A DNA stretch of 64,000 bases from JACVRM01 sp963817375 (GTDB taxonomy: Bacteria > Actinomycetota > Thermoleophilia > Gaiellales > Gaiellaceae): positions 124,001 to 188,000 of the forward strand of contig CAWFOB010000001.1 in assembly GCA_963817375.1 (NCBI GenBank). The letters are read 5' to 3'. Numbering within the stretch: the first letter of the stretch is position 1; every line of letters begins with the position of its first letter. Below, piece by piece: positions 46,789 through 56,729 of the stretch. A program made the position numbers and the translations under genes. A model generated the notes under the pieces. That model did no database searches, was not told the DNA's origin, and saw only the letters and a list, made by a program, of their open reading frames with translations.

Positions 46789-49483
46789 CTACATCGGAGC
46801 GCTTTCCTGGGCAAGCCGCGCGCCGAGCTCCGCGCGGGACCGGATTCCGAGCTTGCGGTACGCCCGCGCCAGATTGGCCTCGACGGTCTTCGGGCTGACG
46901 AAGAGCTGGGCGGCAACCTCGTGGTTTTTGAGGCCGCTGGCGGCGAGCTGGGCGACGCGCCGCTCGGTGGGGGTCAGCTCATCCGAAGCGCCCTGCCGGA
47001 GGCCAACCCGCTCGAGCTCGGCCCTGCCGCGCCCGGCCCACAAGGCGGCGGGCAGCGCGTCGAACACCTCGATCGCGCCCTCGAGCGCGGTGCGCGCGGC
47101 GGCCTTCTCCTTGCGCCGCCGCCGCACGCGGCCGAGCTCGAACAGCGTGCGCGCGCGCTCGAACGGCCAGTCGCGGTGCCGCGCGACGGCGGACTCGAAC
47201 GCGCCGGTCGCCGCATCGAGCTCGGCGGCCGCTGCGAGCGCCGTCCCCCGCAGCCGCGCGGCGACGGCGAGCGCCCAGGGGCTCTGGATGCGCCGGGCCT
47301 CGCGCCGGAGCTGGTCGATGAGCGCGTTCGCCTCGTCCAGCTCCCCCACGCCGACGAGCGCCTCGATCGCGTATGGGCCCAGCGGATGGGTCGCGAGCGC
47401 GAGCTGCCTCGGCATCAGCCAGTCGAGCAGCGGCCGCAGGTTCGCAAGCGCCCGCTTGTCGTCGCCCAGCGACAGATCGAGGAAGCCGACGGCACCGAGG
47501 CTCATGACGAGCGTGTTCTCCTCCGTCGCCTCCCGCGCCACGGTCGCGCCTGCCGCCGCCGCCGCACGGGCGTCGTCGGCGTTGCCTATATGCGCCTCGA
47601 CAAGCGCTTTCCAGTAGGCGCTCAGCCCGCCGTCGACGTTCAGGCCGAGCTGCTCGGCGAGCTCGTAGGCCGCATCGGCATGCGCAAGCGCCTCCTGCCA
47701 CCGGCCGGCGCGCAGCTCGACCTCCGCGAGCCGGCCCCGGACCGCGAGCCAGTCGACGTCGTCGCCCGCGTCGGCCGCGCGGTCGGCCAGGCCCTGGAAC
47801 GCCTCGCGGGCGTCGTCGAGGTCGCCCCGGTAGAGCTGCCAGAGGCCCAGCGCGAAGACCGGGCTGTCGTCCGGGAACTCGCCCGGGCGGCGCCCGTGGA
47901 CGAGCGCGCGCTCGAGCGGCTTGGCGGGACTGCGCCCGGCCCACAGCATCCAGAGGGCGAGCCGCGCGAGCACGTGGACGACGAGAGCATCGTCGCCTGA
48001 GCGCTCCGCATGGCGCAGTGCGGTCCGGCCGTTGGCGAGCGCGTGCTCGATGCCGTGGAGCGGCCACGCGCTGCCGAGCGCGAGGTGAATGCCTGCGAGC
48101 AGCCCGTCGTCCGACGCCTCTCGGCGCGCGCGCTCGAGCAGCGGCTGGGCCCGGGCGAGGTCGTCCGCGAGCGTGCCGAGCCGCAGGAGCACCGAGGCCC
48201 GCTCCTCCCCGGCCCCGAGCTCCGCCAGTAGGCCGTCGAGGACCGCCCGGGCCTCCGCGAGCGCCCCGGCGGTCACGTACGCATCGGCAGCCTGGAGCAG
48301 CCGCCGGCGGCGCTCCTCGGCCCGCGCCTCTGGCGTCAGCTGCGCGGCCAGCGCCAGCAGCTCGGCACCGGCCTCCGGCGCACCTCGAGCGAGGGCCGCC
48401 AGTGCGGCGCCGTCGAGCTCCGCCGCGACGGCTTCGTCCGGGCCGGTGGCGCCGAGCGCCCGGTGGCGCGCCCGCGTCTCGGCATCGCCGGCCACTTCGG
48501 CGAGCTCCCGATGCATCGCACGCCGCTCGTCCGGCTCCGCGCGAGCCTCCACCGCAGCGGCGACGAGCGGATTGCCAAAGGAGACGCGGTCGCCGTCGAG
48601 GGTGATGACGCCAGCCGCGGCGGCGTCCTCGAGCGCCTTGCGCCGGCCGATCGCAGTGACCGTCGGCTGTGCGAGCAACGCGGCGGCGAGCAGCGCCTTC
48701 CGGGTCTCGCTCGGCAGGTCGTCCAGGCGGGCGGCGAGCAGCGCCTGCAGGCTCGCGGAGAGCGGCAGCCGCTCGCCCGCGTCGAGACTGCGACCGGTCA
48801 CCGAGCGCGCGCGCGAGCTCGAGGGCGTAGAACGGGTTGCCGCCGCTCGTCTCGTGGACCCGCGTGAGCAGGGGCCGAGGCAGCGCGATCCCGAGGCGGT
48901 CGCGCACGAGCCGGTACAGGGCGGCGGAGTCGAGCGGCCCGAGGCCGATGCTCGTGTGCTCGGCGGTGAAGGCCGCGGCTTCGCCGGCGCGTACCGCGGC
49001 CAGCACCATGACGGGCTCCGCGTCGAGTCGGCGGAGCGCGAAGGTCAGGGCGTGCGCGGTCTCGTCGTCGAGCCAGTGCGCGTCGTCCACGGCCACGAGC
49101 ACCGGGCCCTGATCGGCAAGGAGGCGCAGGCAGTCGAAGACGGCCAGCCCGACGGCCCGCCGCTCGGGCGGGGGTCCATCCGGGTGCTCGAGCAGGAGCG
49201 CGACCTCGAGCGCGCGGCGCCGTGGCGGCGGGAGCCCCGGCAGCACGTCCGCGAGCGCAGGCGCGAGCAGGTCGCCGAGCGCGGCAAAGGAGAGCTGGAC
49301 CTCGGTGCCCGCCGCGCGGCAGGACAGGACGCGCGCATCGGCGGCGGCGACTCCTGCTTCCCAGACGGTCGTCTTGCCGATCCCCGGCTCGCCCTCGATG
49401 ACGACCGCGGCAGGCGGCCTGGCGAGGAGGTCGGCGATCGCCGTGAGCTCGGCCTCACGGCCGAAGATGCTTGCGGACGGCAC
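46789..49483 (-). CDS. LuxR-family ATPase regulator, LAL type (~897 aa), one frameshift
   Basis: The MalT-like layout is clear: Walker A GEPGIGKTT at 31-39, Walker B VLVAVDDAHWLDDET, a long TPR-type helical middle, and a C-terminal LuxR helix-turn-helix (LTPTERRVAQLAASGLKNHEVAAQLFVSPKTVEANLARAYRKLG). One inserted base at about 48,808 separates ELARA from SVTGRSLDAGERLP; both parts are strong. Such regulators respond to small ligands through ATPase and TPR domains. It lies directly before the Dpp-type permeases and so may control peptide uptake. tRNA-Leu follows 33 bp upstream of its start. Confidence 0.9.
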
Positions 49484-49515
49484 GAGAGACGAATAGCACT
49501 GTCGCGCTACAAAAG

Positions 49516-49599
49516 TGCGGATGAGAGGACTTGAACCTCCACGCCCCTAAGGGCACACGGACCTGAACCGTGCGCGTCTACCAATTCCGCCACATCCGC
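49516..49599 (-). tRNA. tRNA-Leu (CAG anticodon)
   Basis: The 84-nt gene has acceptor GCGGATG/CATCCGC, D arm GGCGGAATTGGTAGACGC, anticodon stem CACGG/CCGTG around TTCAGGT (anticodon CAG), a long class II variable arm, and GGTTCAAGTCC for the T arm. Discriminator A73 fits Leu. No half-copy of this tRNA occurs in the window. Confidence 0.95.
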
Positions 49600-49655
49600 G
49601 CGGCGCCGGCATTGTAGCCCCGACCGCGAGCCCCAATCCGACGTCTAACCGTACG

Positions 49656-52106
49656 ATGCCGCGTATGCGTTGGGGTCTTGCGGCCGCGGTCTGCGCGGCG
49701 TTCTCGGTCGTCGCCGCCGTGCCGGCGAGCGCCGCAAACCGGGTCGAGGTCATCGCCGAGCTCGGCCCGCCGCCGCTCGCGCGCGCGGTCACGTCGAGCC
49801 GCGTGCTGAAGCCGACGCCGCGCCTCGATCTCGCCGCGTCGCTGAGCCGGGGCTACCGCGCCGACCTCGCCGGAGCGCAGGCGCGGGTGGCGCGCCGCAT
49901 CCGGACGTCGATTCCCGGCGCCCAGATCCGCTGGCACTACTCGGTCACGCTGGACGGGCTCGCGGTCGTGCTGCCCGCGCGCGACGTCGCCCGCCTGGGC
50001 CGCATCCCGGGCGTTGTACGCGTCGACGGCAACAGCCGGTTCGTCGCGCAGGACACCGCCAACGTCACCGCCGTGAAGGCGCCGCTCATCTGGGGCCCTG
50101 ACCTCTCCACGGCGGGGCAGGGCGTGAAGATCGGGATCATCGACGACGGCATCGACCAGTCGCACCCGTACTTCAGCGCGCAGGGGTTCGTCGCACCCGC
50201 CGGGTACCCGCGCGGGCAGAAGGCGTACACGACCGGGAAGGTGATCGTCGCCCGCTCGTTCTGGCCGCCGTCGCTCAAGACGGCCGCCGCGCGCGAGCCC
50301 TTCGAGACGGGTCTCTCGTCCCACGGGACGCACGTCGCGGGCATCGCTGCCGGCGACTACGCCACGCGCACCCCGGCCGGCGTCTCGCTCTCCGGCATCG
50401 CGCCGCGTGCGTACCTCGGCAACTACAAGGTCTACTCGCGTCCTGACCTCGACGAAGGGCTGAACGGGAACGCGCCCGAGGTCGTCGCCGGCATCGAGGC
50501 GGCCGTGGCGGACGGCATGGATGTGATCAACCTGTCGCTCGGCGAGGTCGAGATCGACCCGCGCCGCGACGTCGTGGCCCGAGCGCTCGACGCAGCCGCC
50601 GACGCCGGCGTCGTCCCGGTCGCCGCGGCCGGCAACGACTTCGCCGACTTCGGCCACGGCTCGATCATCTCCCCGTCGGCGGCCGCGAACGCGATCTCGG
50701 TCGCCGCGGCCGACGTGAGCGATGCCCGCCCCACGATCAGCTGGTTCTCGTCGGCCGGGCCGACGCCGGTGTCGCTGCGGCTGAAGCCGGACGTGACCGC
50801 TCCCGGCAGCGACATCGTCTCGTCGCTGCCAGGCAAGCAGTTCGGCTCGCTCGACGGGACGAGCATGGCGAGCCCGCACGTCGCCGGTGCTGCCGCGCTG
50901 CTCCTGCAGCGCCACCCGGACTGGACCGTGGAGCAGGTCAAGTCGGCGCTGGTGACGACCGGGAGCCCCGTCTACGCCAGCGCCAAGAGCACCGTCGAGG
51001 TGCCGGTCACGCGCGAGGGCGGCGGGCTGATCGATGTCTCGGCCGCCGACCAGCCGCTGCTGTTTACAGCGCCGACGAGCCTGTCGTTCGGCCTCGTACA
51101 TTCCGGCCAGGCGCCCGCGCGCACCGTCGCGCTCTCGGACGCCGGCGGCGGCGCCGGCATCTGGTCGGCCGCGATCAACGCGCAAAGCAGCCCCCCGGGG
51201 ACGACCGTCACCGTCCCGTCGACGGCCACGATCCCGGGGCGACTCGTCGTCACCGTGCACGCCGGCGCCACCGAGGGCGACGCGCAGGGCTTCGTCGTCC
51301 TGACCCAGAACGGCGTCCGGCGCCGCGTGCCGTACTGGGCCCACGTCGAGACGCCCGTCCTGGCGAAGCTTCCGGTCACCCCGCTCACCCGCCCGGGGAC
51401 ATACACGGGCAACGCTTCGGGTCGTGTGTCGCGGATCGCCTCGTACCGGTACCCCGACGATCCGACCGGGTTCGGAGTCCCCACGCAACTGGACGGGCCG
51501 GAGCAGGTCTTCCGGATCAAGCTCGGCCGGGCGGCCTCCAACATGGGCGTCGCGGTCGTCGCGCGCGCGCCGGGGAGCACGATCACGGCCCGCCTGCTCT
51601 ATGCGGGCGACGAGAACCGGCTGACGGGCGTCGCCGGGCTCCCGCTCGACATCAACCCGTACTCGAAGCGCTACGACACGCCGGCGCCCGTGGTGGGCGC
51701 GATCGCGCCGCCGGCCGGCACATACGACGTTGTCTTCGACAGCCGGTCGCTGGACACCGGCGGGCGCTTCACGTTCCGCTACTGGGTCGACGACTTCAAG
51801 CCGCCGGCCGTCAGGCTGCTGACGCCGAAGCTTGCCGCCGGCGGGCTCCTGCGCATCAGCGCCACGGATGCCGGCTCCGGTGTCGACTCGGCCTCACTCG
51901 CCGTCACGGTGGACGGCCGCCGGGTCACGGCGGCGTTTGCCAAGACCAGCGGCGTCATCGTCGCGGCTACGACCGGGCTGGCGACGGGCAGTCACCGACT
52001 GCACGTCAGCGTGGCCGACTACCAGGAGACGAAGAACGACGAGAACCGCGGCGGGCCGTCGCTGCCGAACACGGCCACGCTGAACGCGGCCTTCACGATT
52101 CGCTAG
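49656..52106 (+). CDS. Secreted subtilisin-like serine protease, S8 family (816 aa)
   Basis: A signal peptide (RWGLAAAVCAAFSVVAAVPASA) is followed by an I9-type pro-segment with GVVRVDGNSRF just before the mature domain. The catalytic residues are Asp163 (IIDDGID), His223 (SSHGTHVAG), Asn327 (AAGN) and Ser403 (GTSMASPHVAG). About 370 further residues form Ig-like or PPC-like beta domains (VPVTREGGGLIDV, LVHSGQAPARTVALSDAG, DSRSLDTGGRFTFRYWVDD), ending without an anchor. It would be an extracellular protease. The frame is intact throughout. A long run of clean coding matches the lower error rate here. Confidence 0.95.
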   Translation: MPRMRWGLAAAVCAAFSVVAAVPASAANRVEVIAELGPPPLARAVTSSRVLKPTPRLDLAASLSRGYRADLAGAQARVARRIRTSIPGAQIRWHYSVTLDGLAVVLPARDVARLGRIPGVVRVDGNSRFVAQDTANVTAVKAPLIWGPDLSTAGQGVKIGIIDDGIDQSHPYFSAQGFVAPAGYPRGQKAYTTGKVIVARSFWPPSLKTAAAREPFETGLSSHGTHVAGIAAGDYATRTPAGVSLSGIAPRAYLGNYKVYSRPDLDEGLNGNAPEVVAGIEAAVADGMDVINLSLGEVEIDPRRDVVARALDAAADAGVVPVAAAGNDFADFGHGSIISPSAAANAISVAAADVSDARPTISWFSSAGPTPVSLRLKPDVTAPGSDIVSSLPGKQFGSLDGTSMASPHVAGAAALLLQRHPDWTVEQVKSALVTTGSPVYASAKSTVEVPVTREGGGLIDVSAADQPLLFTAPTSLSFGLVHSGQAPARTVALSDAGGGAGIWSAAINAQSSPPGTTVTVPSTATIPGRLVVTVHAGATEGDAQGFVVLTQNGVRRRVPYWAHVETPVLAKLPVTPLTRPGTYTGNASGRVSRIASYRYPDDPTGFGVPTQLDGPEQVFRIKLGRAASNMGVAVVARAPGSTITARLLYAGDENRLTGVAGLPLDINPYSKRYDTPAPVVGAIAPPAGTYDVVFDSRSLDTGGRFTFRYWVDDFKPPAVRLLTPKLAAGGLLRISATDAGSGVDSASLAVTVDGRRVTAAFAKTSGVIVAATTGLATGSHRLHVSVADYQETKNDENRGGPSLPNTATLNAAFTIR

Positions 52107-52345
52107 CGGTTCCGGTCGCGCTCTTTGATCGTCGGCAGCGCCGCCAGGTCGCGCTCGACGCTCGCAGCGAAGTCCTCGGTGTCGTCTACCGGCTCGGTGC
52201 GCACGACGCGCAGGTCGCTCTTGCGGCGCCGCCGGCGCCGGTCCGCGTCTTCCCCGAGCGGCAGGCGCTTCGCGATGTGCGGCCACTCGGCCGCGACGAG
52301 CACCCCGACCGCCAACCCGAGCAAGGCGATCCAGAAAACTCCCAC
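52103..52345 (-). CDS. Small membrane-anchored protein (80 aa)
   Basis: One hydrophobic helix at the N-terminus (FWIALLGLAVGVLVAAEWP) is followed by a basic patch RRRRRRKSD and an acidic-to-mixed tail. It looks like an Nout anchor with a cytoplasmic tail. No family is recognised. It overlaps the end of the protease gene by four bases on the opposite strand. Confidence 0.6.
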   Translation of the reverse strand: MGVFWIALLGLAVGVLVAAEWPHIAKRLPLGEDADRRRRRRKSDLRVVRTEPVDDTEDFAASVERDLAALPTIKERDRNR

Positions 52346-52376
52346 CGTTTGATTCTAGCCAGCAGTTCGCCGAGCG

Positions 52377-52760
52377 CTAGCACGGCCCCGGAGTCGCCGT
52401 GCCGCCCGGGCCGCGCAGGCTGTAGGCCGGCGTGCCGACCGTCTGGATGCAGTACGAAGCCGCATCGGCGCTGACGACCGTGAGCCCGGTCGCGCTCGCG
52501 TCGTAGTGGAGCAGGCCTTGCGCAGGGTCACCGAGGCCCTCGTAGGTGCCGTGGTCGGCGAAGAAGGCCGCGATCGCGGGCGTGATGGCGGTGAGGTTGG
52601 CCTCGCCGGCTGCGTTCTCGGCCCGCGTGATCTGCTGCGCCGGCTGCGACGCCACGCCGGAGCCGCCCCCGCCGACGACACCGAACTGCCAGAGCATGCC
52701 GATGACGACCGCCGAGACGAGCAGGCTGATGACACCGGTGCCGCCGAACCGCTGGGTCAT
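52377..52760 (-). CDS. Type IV pilin-like protein (127 aa)
   Basis: A single hydrophobic helix (VISLLVSAVVIGMLWQFGVVG) precedes a region with the pilin-like pattern AAFFADHGTYEGLGD, HYDASATGLTVVSADAASYCIQT, and a closing GPGGTATPGPC in which two Cys could form the D-region disulfide. There is no prepilin cleavage site with a Glu at +5, so assembly into a pilus is uncertain. The ATG at 52,760 is used. No pilus genes are nearby. It ends at the edge of the tRNA-Asn-bounded islet. Confidence 0.6.
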   Translation of the reverse strand: MTQRFGGTGVISLLVSAVVIGMLWQFGVVGGGGSGVASQPAQQITRAENAAGEANLTAITPAIAAFFADHGTYEGLGDPAQGLLHYDASATGLTVVSADAASYCIQTVGTPAYSLRGPGGTATPGPC

Positions 52761-52813
52761 GCGGCTGGTATCGACCGCCGCGGCCCTCCTCTTGAACGCA
52801 AAGGCCCCGCACA

Positions 52814-52868
<55 letters not shown>

Positions 52869-53046
52869 ACAGTCGCATCGGGCGAGGTCACGCCGAGTGA
52901 TCCCCTTTTGCTCAAGCCGTTTCAGATTCCATGAGGTGACCTCAGATCAGGCCAGGTCGTTCGGTACCAAATGTCCTTTCGCAGCAGAACTGGCGCCACC
53001 ACACCCCGGACCGCGTTGATGCCTTCCGCCGTCATCGGGGCACGGC

Positions 53047-53787
53047 TCAGCCCTCGCAGCCGATGCCGTCTTTGTCGGTATCGAAGTGATGCGGATCGGG
53101 ATCAGGGACGTTCCAGAGGACGGTGAAGTCTTTGTGCGGTGCGACGTCGGCGCAGTTGAGATCCGGCGGCGGGAGCGGGATGCAGAAGTCGGGGTAGGAG
53201 GCGGCGCATCCGGAGCCTGTGGTTGTCGTCGTGCTCGTTGTGGTCGTGTTGGTGTTCGTCGTAGATGTGGTTGACGTTGTCGGGGAGATGGTGGTCGATG
53301 CGGCTGTCGTCGTGCTCGTCGTTGTCGAAGTCGTGACGGGCGTGGTCGTGGTCGTCGCGCCTGGCTTGGTCATAGAAACGGGTGGCGATGTCGGCAATCC
53401 GTCGAAGGTAGAGGTCGTCGGAGCCGCCACGGTGCTCGTACCGGGCGGCAGAGGCAGAGGCACAGCCACCCCAGGCGGAGTGGCCGCAATCGAGCACTCA
53501 GTCCTCTGACGCAAACGCTTGAGTTCAGCCTGTTGCGCCTTGACGAAGGCCGCTCGTTGCTTGGCGCGCTTGTGGGTTTTGAAGTACGCGGCCTTCCGCT
53601 TCGGCATTGCCTTCTTGTAGGCCCCCAACGCCTTGGCCCGTCGGTACTGCTCCGCAGCGGAGCAAGTGGCCGACGGCTGCGTCGCACGGGTCACGTCGGT
53701 CGGCATCGCGCTTGTCGCCGCGCCAGCGACCACAAACGCGCCGATCAGGGCGCTAGCAAAGGCCGCCATTTCAATACGTCGCAACAT
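53047..53787 (-). CDS. Secreted Thr-rich protein with C-terminal Excalibur-type motif (246 aa)
   Basis: A signal peptide (MAAFASALIGAFVVAGAATS) is followed by a Lys/Ala-rich helical part (YRRAKALGAYKKAMPKRKAAY) and a long Thr/Ser/Pro linker at about 130-190. It ends in a Cys-containing domain with the Excalibur signature DTDKDGIGCEG and a matching earlier Cys (LNCADV). Such domains bind calcium and are often linked to cell-wall or nuclease functions. The linker is near-pure Thr/Ser and would be extended or glycosylated. The gene is the main cargo of the tRNA-Asn-bounded islet. Confidence 0.8.
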   Translation of the reverse strand: MLRRIEMAAFASALIGAFVVAGAATSAMPTDVTRATQPSATCSAAEQYRRAKALGAYKKAMPKRKAAYFKTHKRAKQRAAFVKAQQAELKRLRQRTECSIAATPPGVAVPLPLPPGTSTVAAPTTSTFDGLPTSPPVSMTKPGATTTTTPVTTSTTTSTTTAASTTISPTTSTTSTTNTNTTTTSTTTTTGSGCAASYPDFCIPLPPPDLNCADVAPHKDFTVLWNVPDPDPHHFDTDKDGIGCEG

Positions 53788-53887
53788 CTCCCTCCCGCCA
53801 GCGATCCTTGCGCATCCAGGGAGGCGTGTCCATGGGCCGCGCGGCTCACCCGCCTGTCGCCCTACGCCCGCAACGCCTGATCGCCGT

Positions 53888-54363
53888 TCATGCGGTGCCC
53901 GTGAAACGCAGCGTCGCAGTACCGAAGACGAGATTCCGACCGTCGTAGTACGTGGCGCTGATCGGGAACAGAGTTCGTCACGGTTCCATCCGCCGCGACC
54001 GCAAGCGGCGCGCCGACATTGAGTATCTGGATGCGTTCGCTGCTTCGCGTGGCCGTCAGCGACCCCTCACCAGCGGCCAACGTGAAGTGACTGCAAGCGC
54101 ATGCTGAGCGTCACCGCGCGAGCGCCGTAACGGGCATCAGCCGCCAGCCAGTCCACGATCCCGCGGTTAGTCAGCCCCGCGACGAGGCCCGTGCCAGCCA
54201 GACCTTCCCAGCGAATCGCGGGGCTGCCGTTGTCGGTGCGGTGTAGTACCCACAACTTTCCTACAGGTGCGACCCGGTCACTTAGGCACGCGCCGTCCAC
54301 CTGCCCCGGGGCAGAGCACGACGACCTCAAATTCCGGCAGGAGTCCCAGCCCGCGCTCGGCAC
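53888..54363 (-). pseudogene. Broken hypothetical gene, at least two frameshifts
   Basis: Coherent protein text appears in successive frames on the minus strand: LWVLHRTDNGSPAIRWEG and DWLAADARYGARAVTLSM, then LAAGEGSLTATRSSERIQIL, then LFPISATYYDGRNLVFGTA, ending FTGTA with TGA at 53,888. The beta-rich, Gly/Thr-rich text suggests a secreted or surface protein of unknown family. Frame changes near 54,085 and 53,975 are needed. The N-terminal start is unclear. It lies in the tRNA-Asn islet and may be decayed cargo or sequence error. Confidence 0.4.
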
Positions 54364-54515
54364 GATCAGGGCCGTTCAGGAGTCCCGGCGCGCGAGGGGT
54401 CCACGCCGCGCAGGTGCTCTTCCCGTGTACTGCGGCGAAGGCCGAAGAGCGGATCTTCGGCGAGGTGCCTACGTGGCCCGGTACCAACTCGGGGCCGCCG
54501 CTGGCCCTGAAATCG

Positions 54516-54530
54516 CGAAAGCCCCGCGCG

Positions 54531-54543
<13 letters not shown>
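54516..54543 (-). terminator. Terminator after tRNA-Asn
   Basis: CGAAAGCCC (54,516-54,524) pairs with GGGCTTTCG (54,535-54,543), directly after the tRNA 3' end on the minus strand. Its distal arm is part of the 55-bp direct repeat. Confidence 0.7.
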
Positions 54544-54619
<76 letters not shown>

Positions 54620-54650
54620 CCGGCGCGGCTCGCCGGATTGTAGCCTGCTC

Positions 54651-55061
54651 TCAGAACCCGTTCACGAGGCCAACGGGCACGCCGAGCGCCTGCCCGGCGG
54701 CGCGCAGGCGAGGCGCCGCGTGCAGCCAGCAACGGTCGGCCCGGGCGGCGTCGCGCGTCGCCTCGGCGACCTGGCCGCTGTCCTCGTCGACGAACTCGAT
54801 CTGCGCCCGCAACCCCCACAGCGCCCACAGATAGCCGCCGACCGCAAGCCGGCGGCCCTCCGCGCCCGACGGCGAGCTCGCATGGTCGTGGCGGAGCCGT
54901 TCGACGGTCTGCCTGACCAGCCGTGCGCGCGCGTGGAAGTCGCCGGGCCGCGTGGCGGCCAGGCCCGCACGGAACGACTGCCTGACCGTGGAGTCGCCCG
55001 CCTGCGCCGGCGCCGCCGCGAGCAGCGCGGCAGCGCTCGCGCACGCCAGCACACGTGTCAT
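54651..55061 (-). CDS. Secreted helical hypothetical protein (136 aa)
   Basis: MTRVLACASAAALLAAAPAQA is a signal peptide. The mature part is mostly helical (ARLVRQTVERLRHDHASSPSG, EDSGQVAEATRDAARADRCWL) with a single Cys. No family is recognised. The ATG overlaps the dnaG TGA (ATGA), so it is co-translated with dnaG even though a functional link is not obvious. Confidence 0.65.
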   Translation of the reverse strand: MTRVLACASAAALLAAAPAQAGDSTVRQSFRAGLAATRPGDFHARARLVRQTVERLRHDHASSPSGAEGRRLAVGGYLWALWGLRAQIEFVDEDSGQVAEATRDAARADRCWLHAAPRLRAAGQALGVPVGLVNGF

Positions 55062-56729
55062 GCCAGCGCCTCGACCGCGTCCCGCAGCTCGCCGCGGAAG
55101 CGCACGAGGTCGGCGTGGCGCCGTTCGTCGTCGCGCGTCATCTCGCGGTGCTCGAGCGCGGCAATCTGCCGCTCGACCCAGCGCTTCTTGAGCTCGAGCG
55201 CCGAGGCCGCGGGCGCGGTCGGCGGTGACGCCCTCCTGCTCGGCGGTTGCCCAGAGCTCGGCGCGCAGCGCGGCGGTCTGCTCCTCCGCGCCCTCGCCGG
55301 CGAGGTTCGCGCGCAGCCGCCGATGCTCGGGCGAGTCGAAGTGCTCGTCGCCGAGCTCGTGCACGTACGGCGCGGCCGCGGCGGGATCGAGCACGCAGGC
55401 GGCCAGGAACATACGCTCGAGCCTGTCGCCCGCCTGCACGATCTTCCGGGACACGGCCGGAGCACTCCGGCGTTCCCGCGGACGGCGCCAGCGCGCTCTG
55501 CAACTCGGGGGGCAGGTGGAGGAGGCTCGTTGCCAGCTTCATGGCCTCCTGGCGCTCGAGCGAGTCGCGGACGCCGCTCAGCATCTCGACCGCCTGGTCG
55601 AACCCGGCCTGCGGGTTCTCCGCGCGCTCGATCGTCAGGCGCACGCGGTAGAGCAGATACGGCTCGGCGTGCCGGAGCCGATCGTCGAACCCCGCCGCGT
55701 CGTCCGCCGGGTCGGTGCCGGGCGGGAGCGCCGACCACCCGGACGTCGAGGCCCTCGCCGTGGGCAAGCTCCATGCCGCGCAGGGTGGCGGCCTCACCGG
55801 CGGCGTCGGCGTCGAAGCAGAGGTAGACGATCCGCGTCAGCCGGCCGAGCTCGCGGACGTGACGCTCGGTCAGCGCCGTGCCCATCGACGCGACCACCGG
55901 CTCGACGCCGGCCTGGCGCAGCGCGAGCACGTCCGTGTTGCCCTCGACCACGACGGCGCGCCCCTGCTTCGCGATCGCGTTGCGCGCGGCGTGCAGGCCG
56001 TAGAGCAGGTCGCCCTTGCGGAAGAGCTCGCCTTCCGGCGAGTTCACGTACTTGGCCCGCATCGGGTCGTCCTCGCTGAGCTTGCGCGCCTGGAAGCCGA
56101 CGACCCGGCCGCGGGCGTCGGTGAGCGGGAAGAGCAGACGGCCGGAGAAGTAGTCGCCGCCGCGTCGCGAAAGACCCGCCGCCGCGCAGCTCCTGCGGCG
56201 TGAACCCCTGGGCTCGCGCCTTCGGTACGAGCTTCGTCCCGCGCGGCGCGAGGCCGAGCCGGAACTCTCGGCAGACTTCCTCGGCCAGACCGCGGCCCGC
56301 CAGGTACGCGCGCACCGGCTCGCCGGCCGCCGTGTCCCAGAGGTAGCGCTCGTAGAAGGAGGTCGCCTGCTCGAGTAGCGCCATCAGCCGTTCGCGGCGA
56401 CGGCGCTCGGCGTTTTGCTGCGGCGACTCGTCGTCGTACTCGAGCTCGACGTGGAAGCGGTCGGCGAGCCATTCGATCGCACCGACGAAGTCGAGGTTCT
56501 CGGTCTCGCGCACGAACGTGATGGCGTCGCCCTTCGCCCCGCAGCCGAAGCAGTGGTAGAGCTTGTCGCCGGCGTTCACCGAGAAGCTCGGCGTGCGCTC
56601 CTCGTGGAACGGACAGCGGGCGGTGTATCGGGCGCCGACCTTGCGCAGCTGCGTGCGCGCGCCGATGAGGTCGACGATGTCGATCGCCGCCCGGACGGCG
56701 TCGATGGACGAGTCCTTGATCCGCGCCAG
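55058..56729 (-). CDS. dnaG: DNA primase (~555 aa), four frameshifts
   Basis: DnaG makes RNA primers for replication. A zinc-binding CHC2 domain (ARCPFHEERTPSFSV and YHCFGCGAKGDAI) leads to the TOPRIM core (VVEGNTDVLALRQAG with the catalytic Glu, and VYLCFDADAAGE). A C-terminal helicase-binding-like part ends RFRGELRDAVEALA. Insertions at about 56,168, 55,728, 55,452 and 55,214 break the frame. No ATG, GTG or TTG is in position: translation seems to begin at the CTG at 56,729, directly after the dgt stop, unless the start region also has an error. Confidence 0.9.

Noticed and set aside
53200..53370. Low-complexity repeat resembling a tandem array or CRISPR-like region
   Set aside because: The repeat is the Thr/Ser-codon-rich linker of the secreted Excalibur protein read on the opposite strand; there are no constant repeats with unique spacers.
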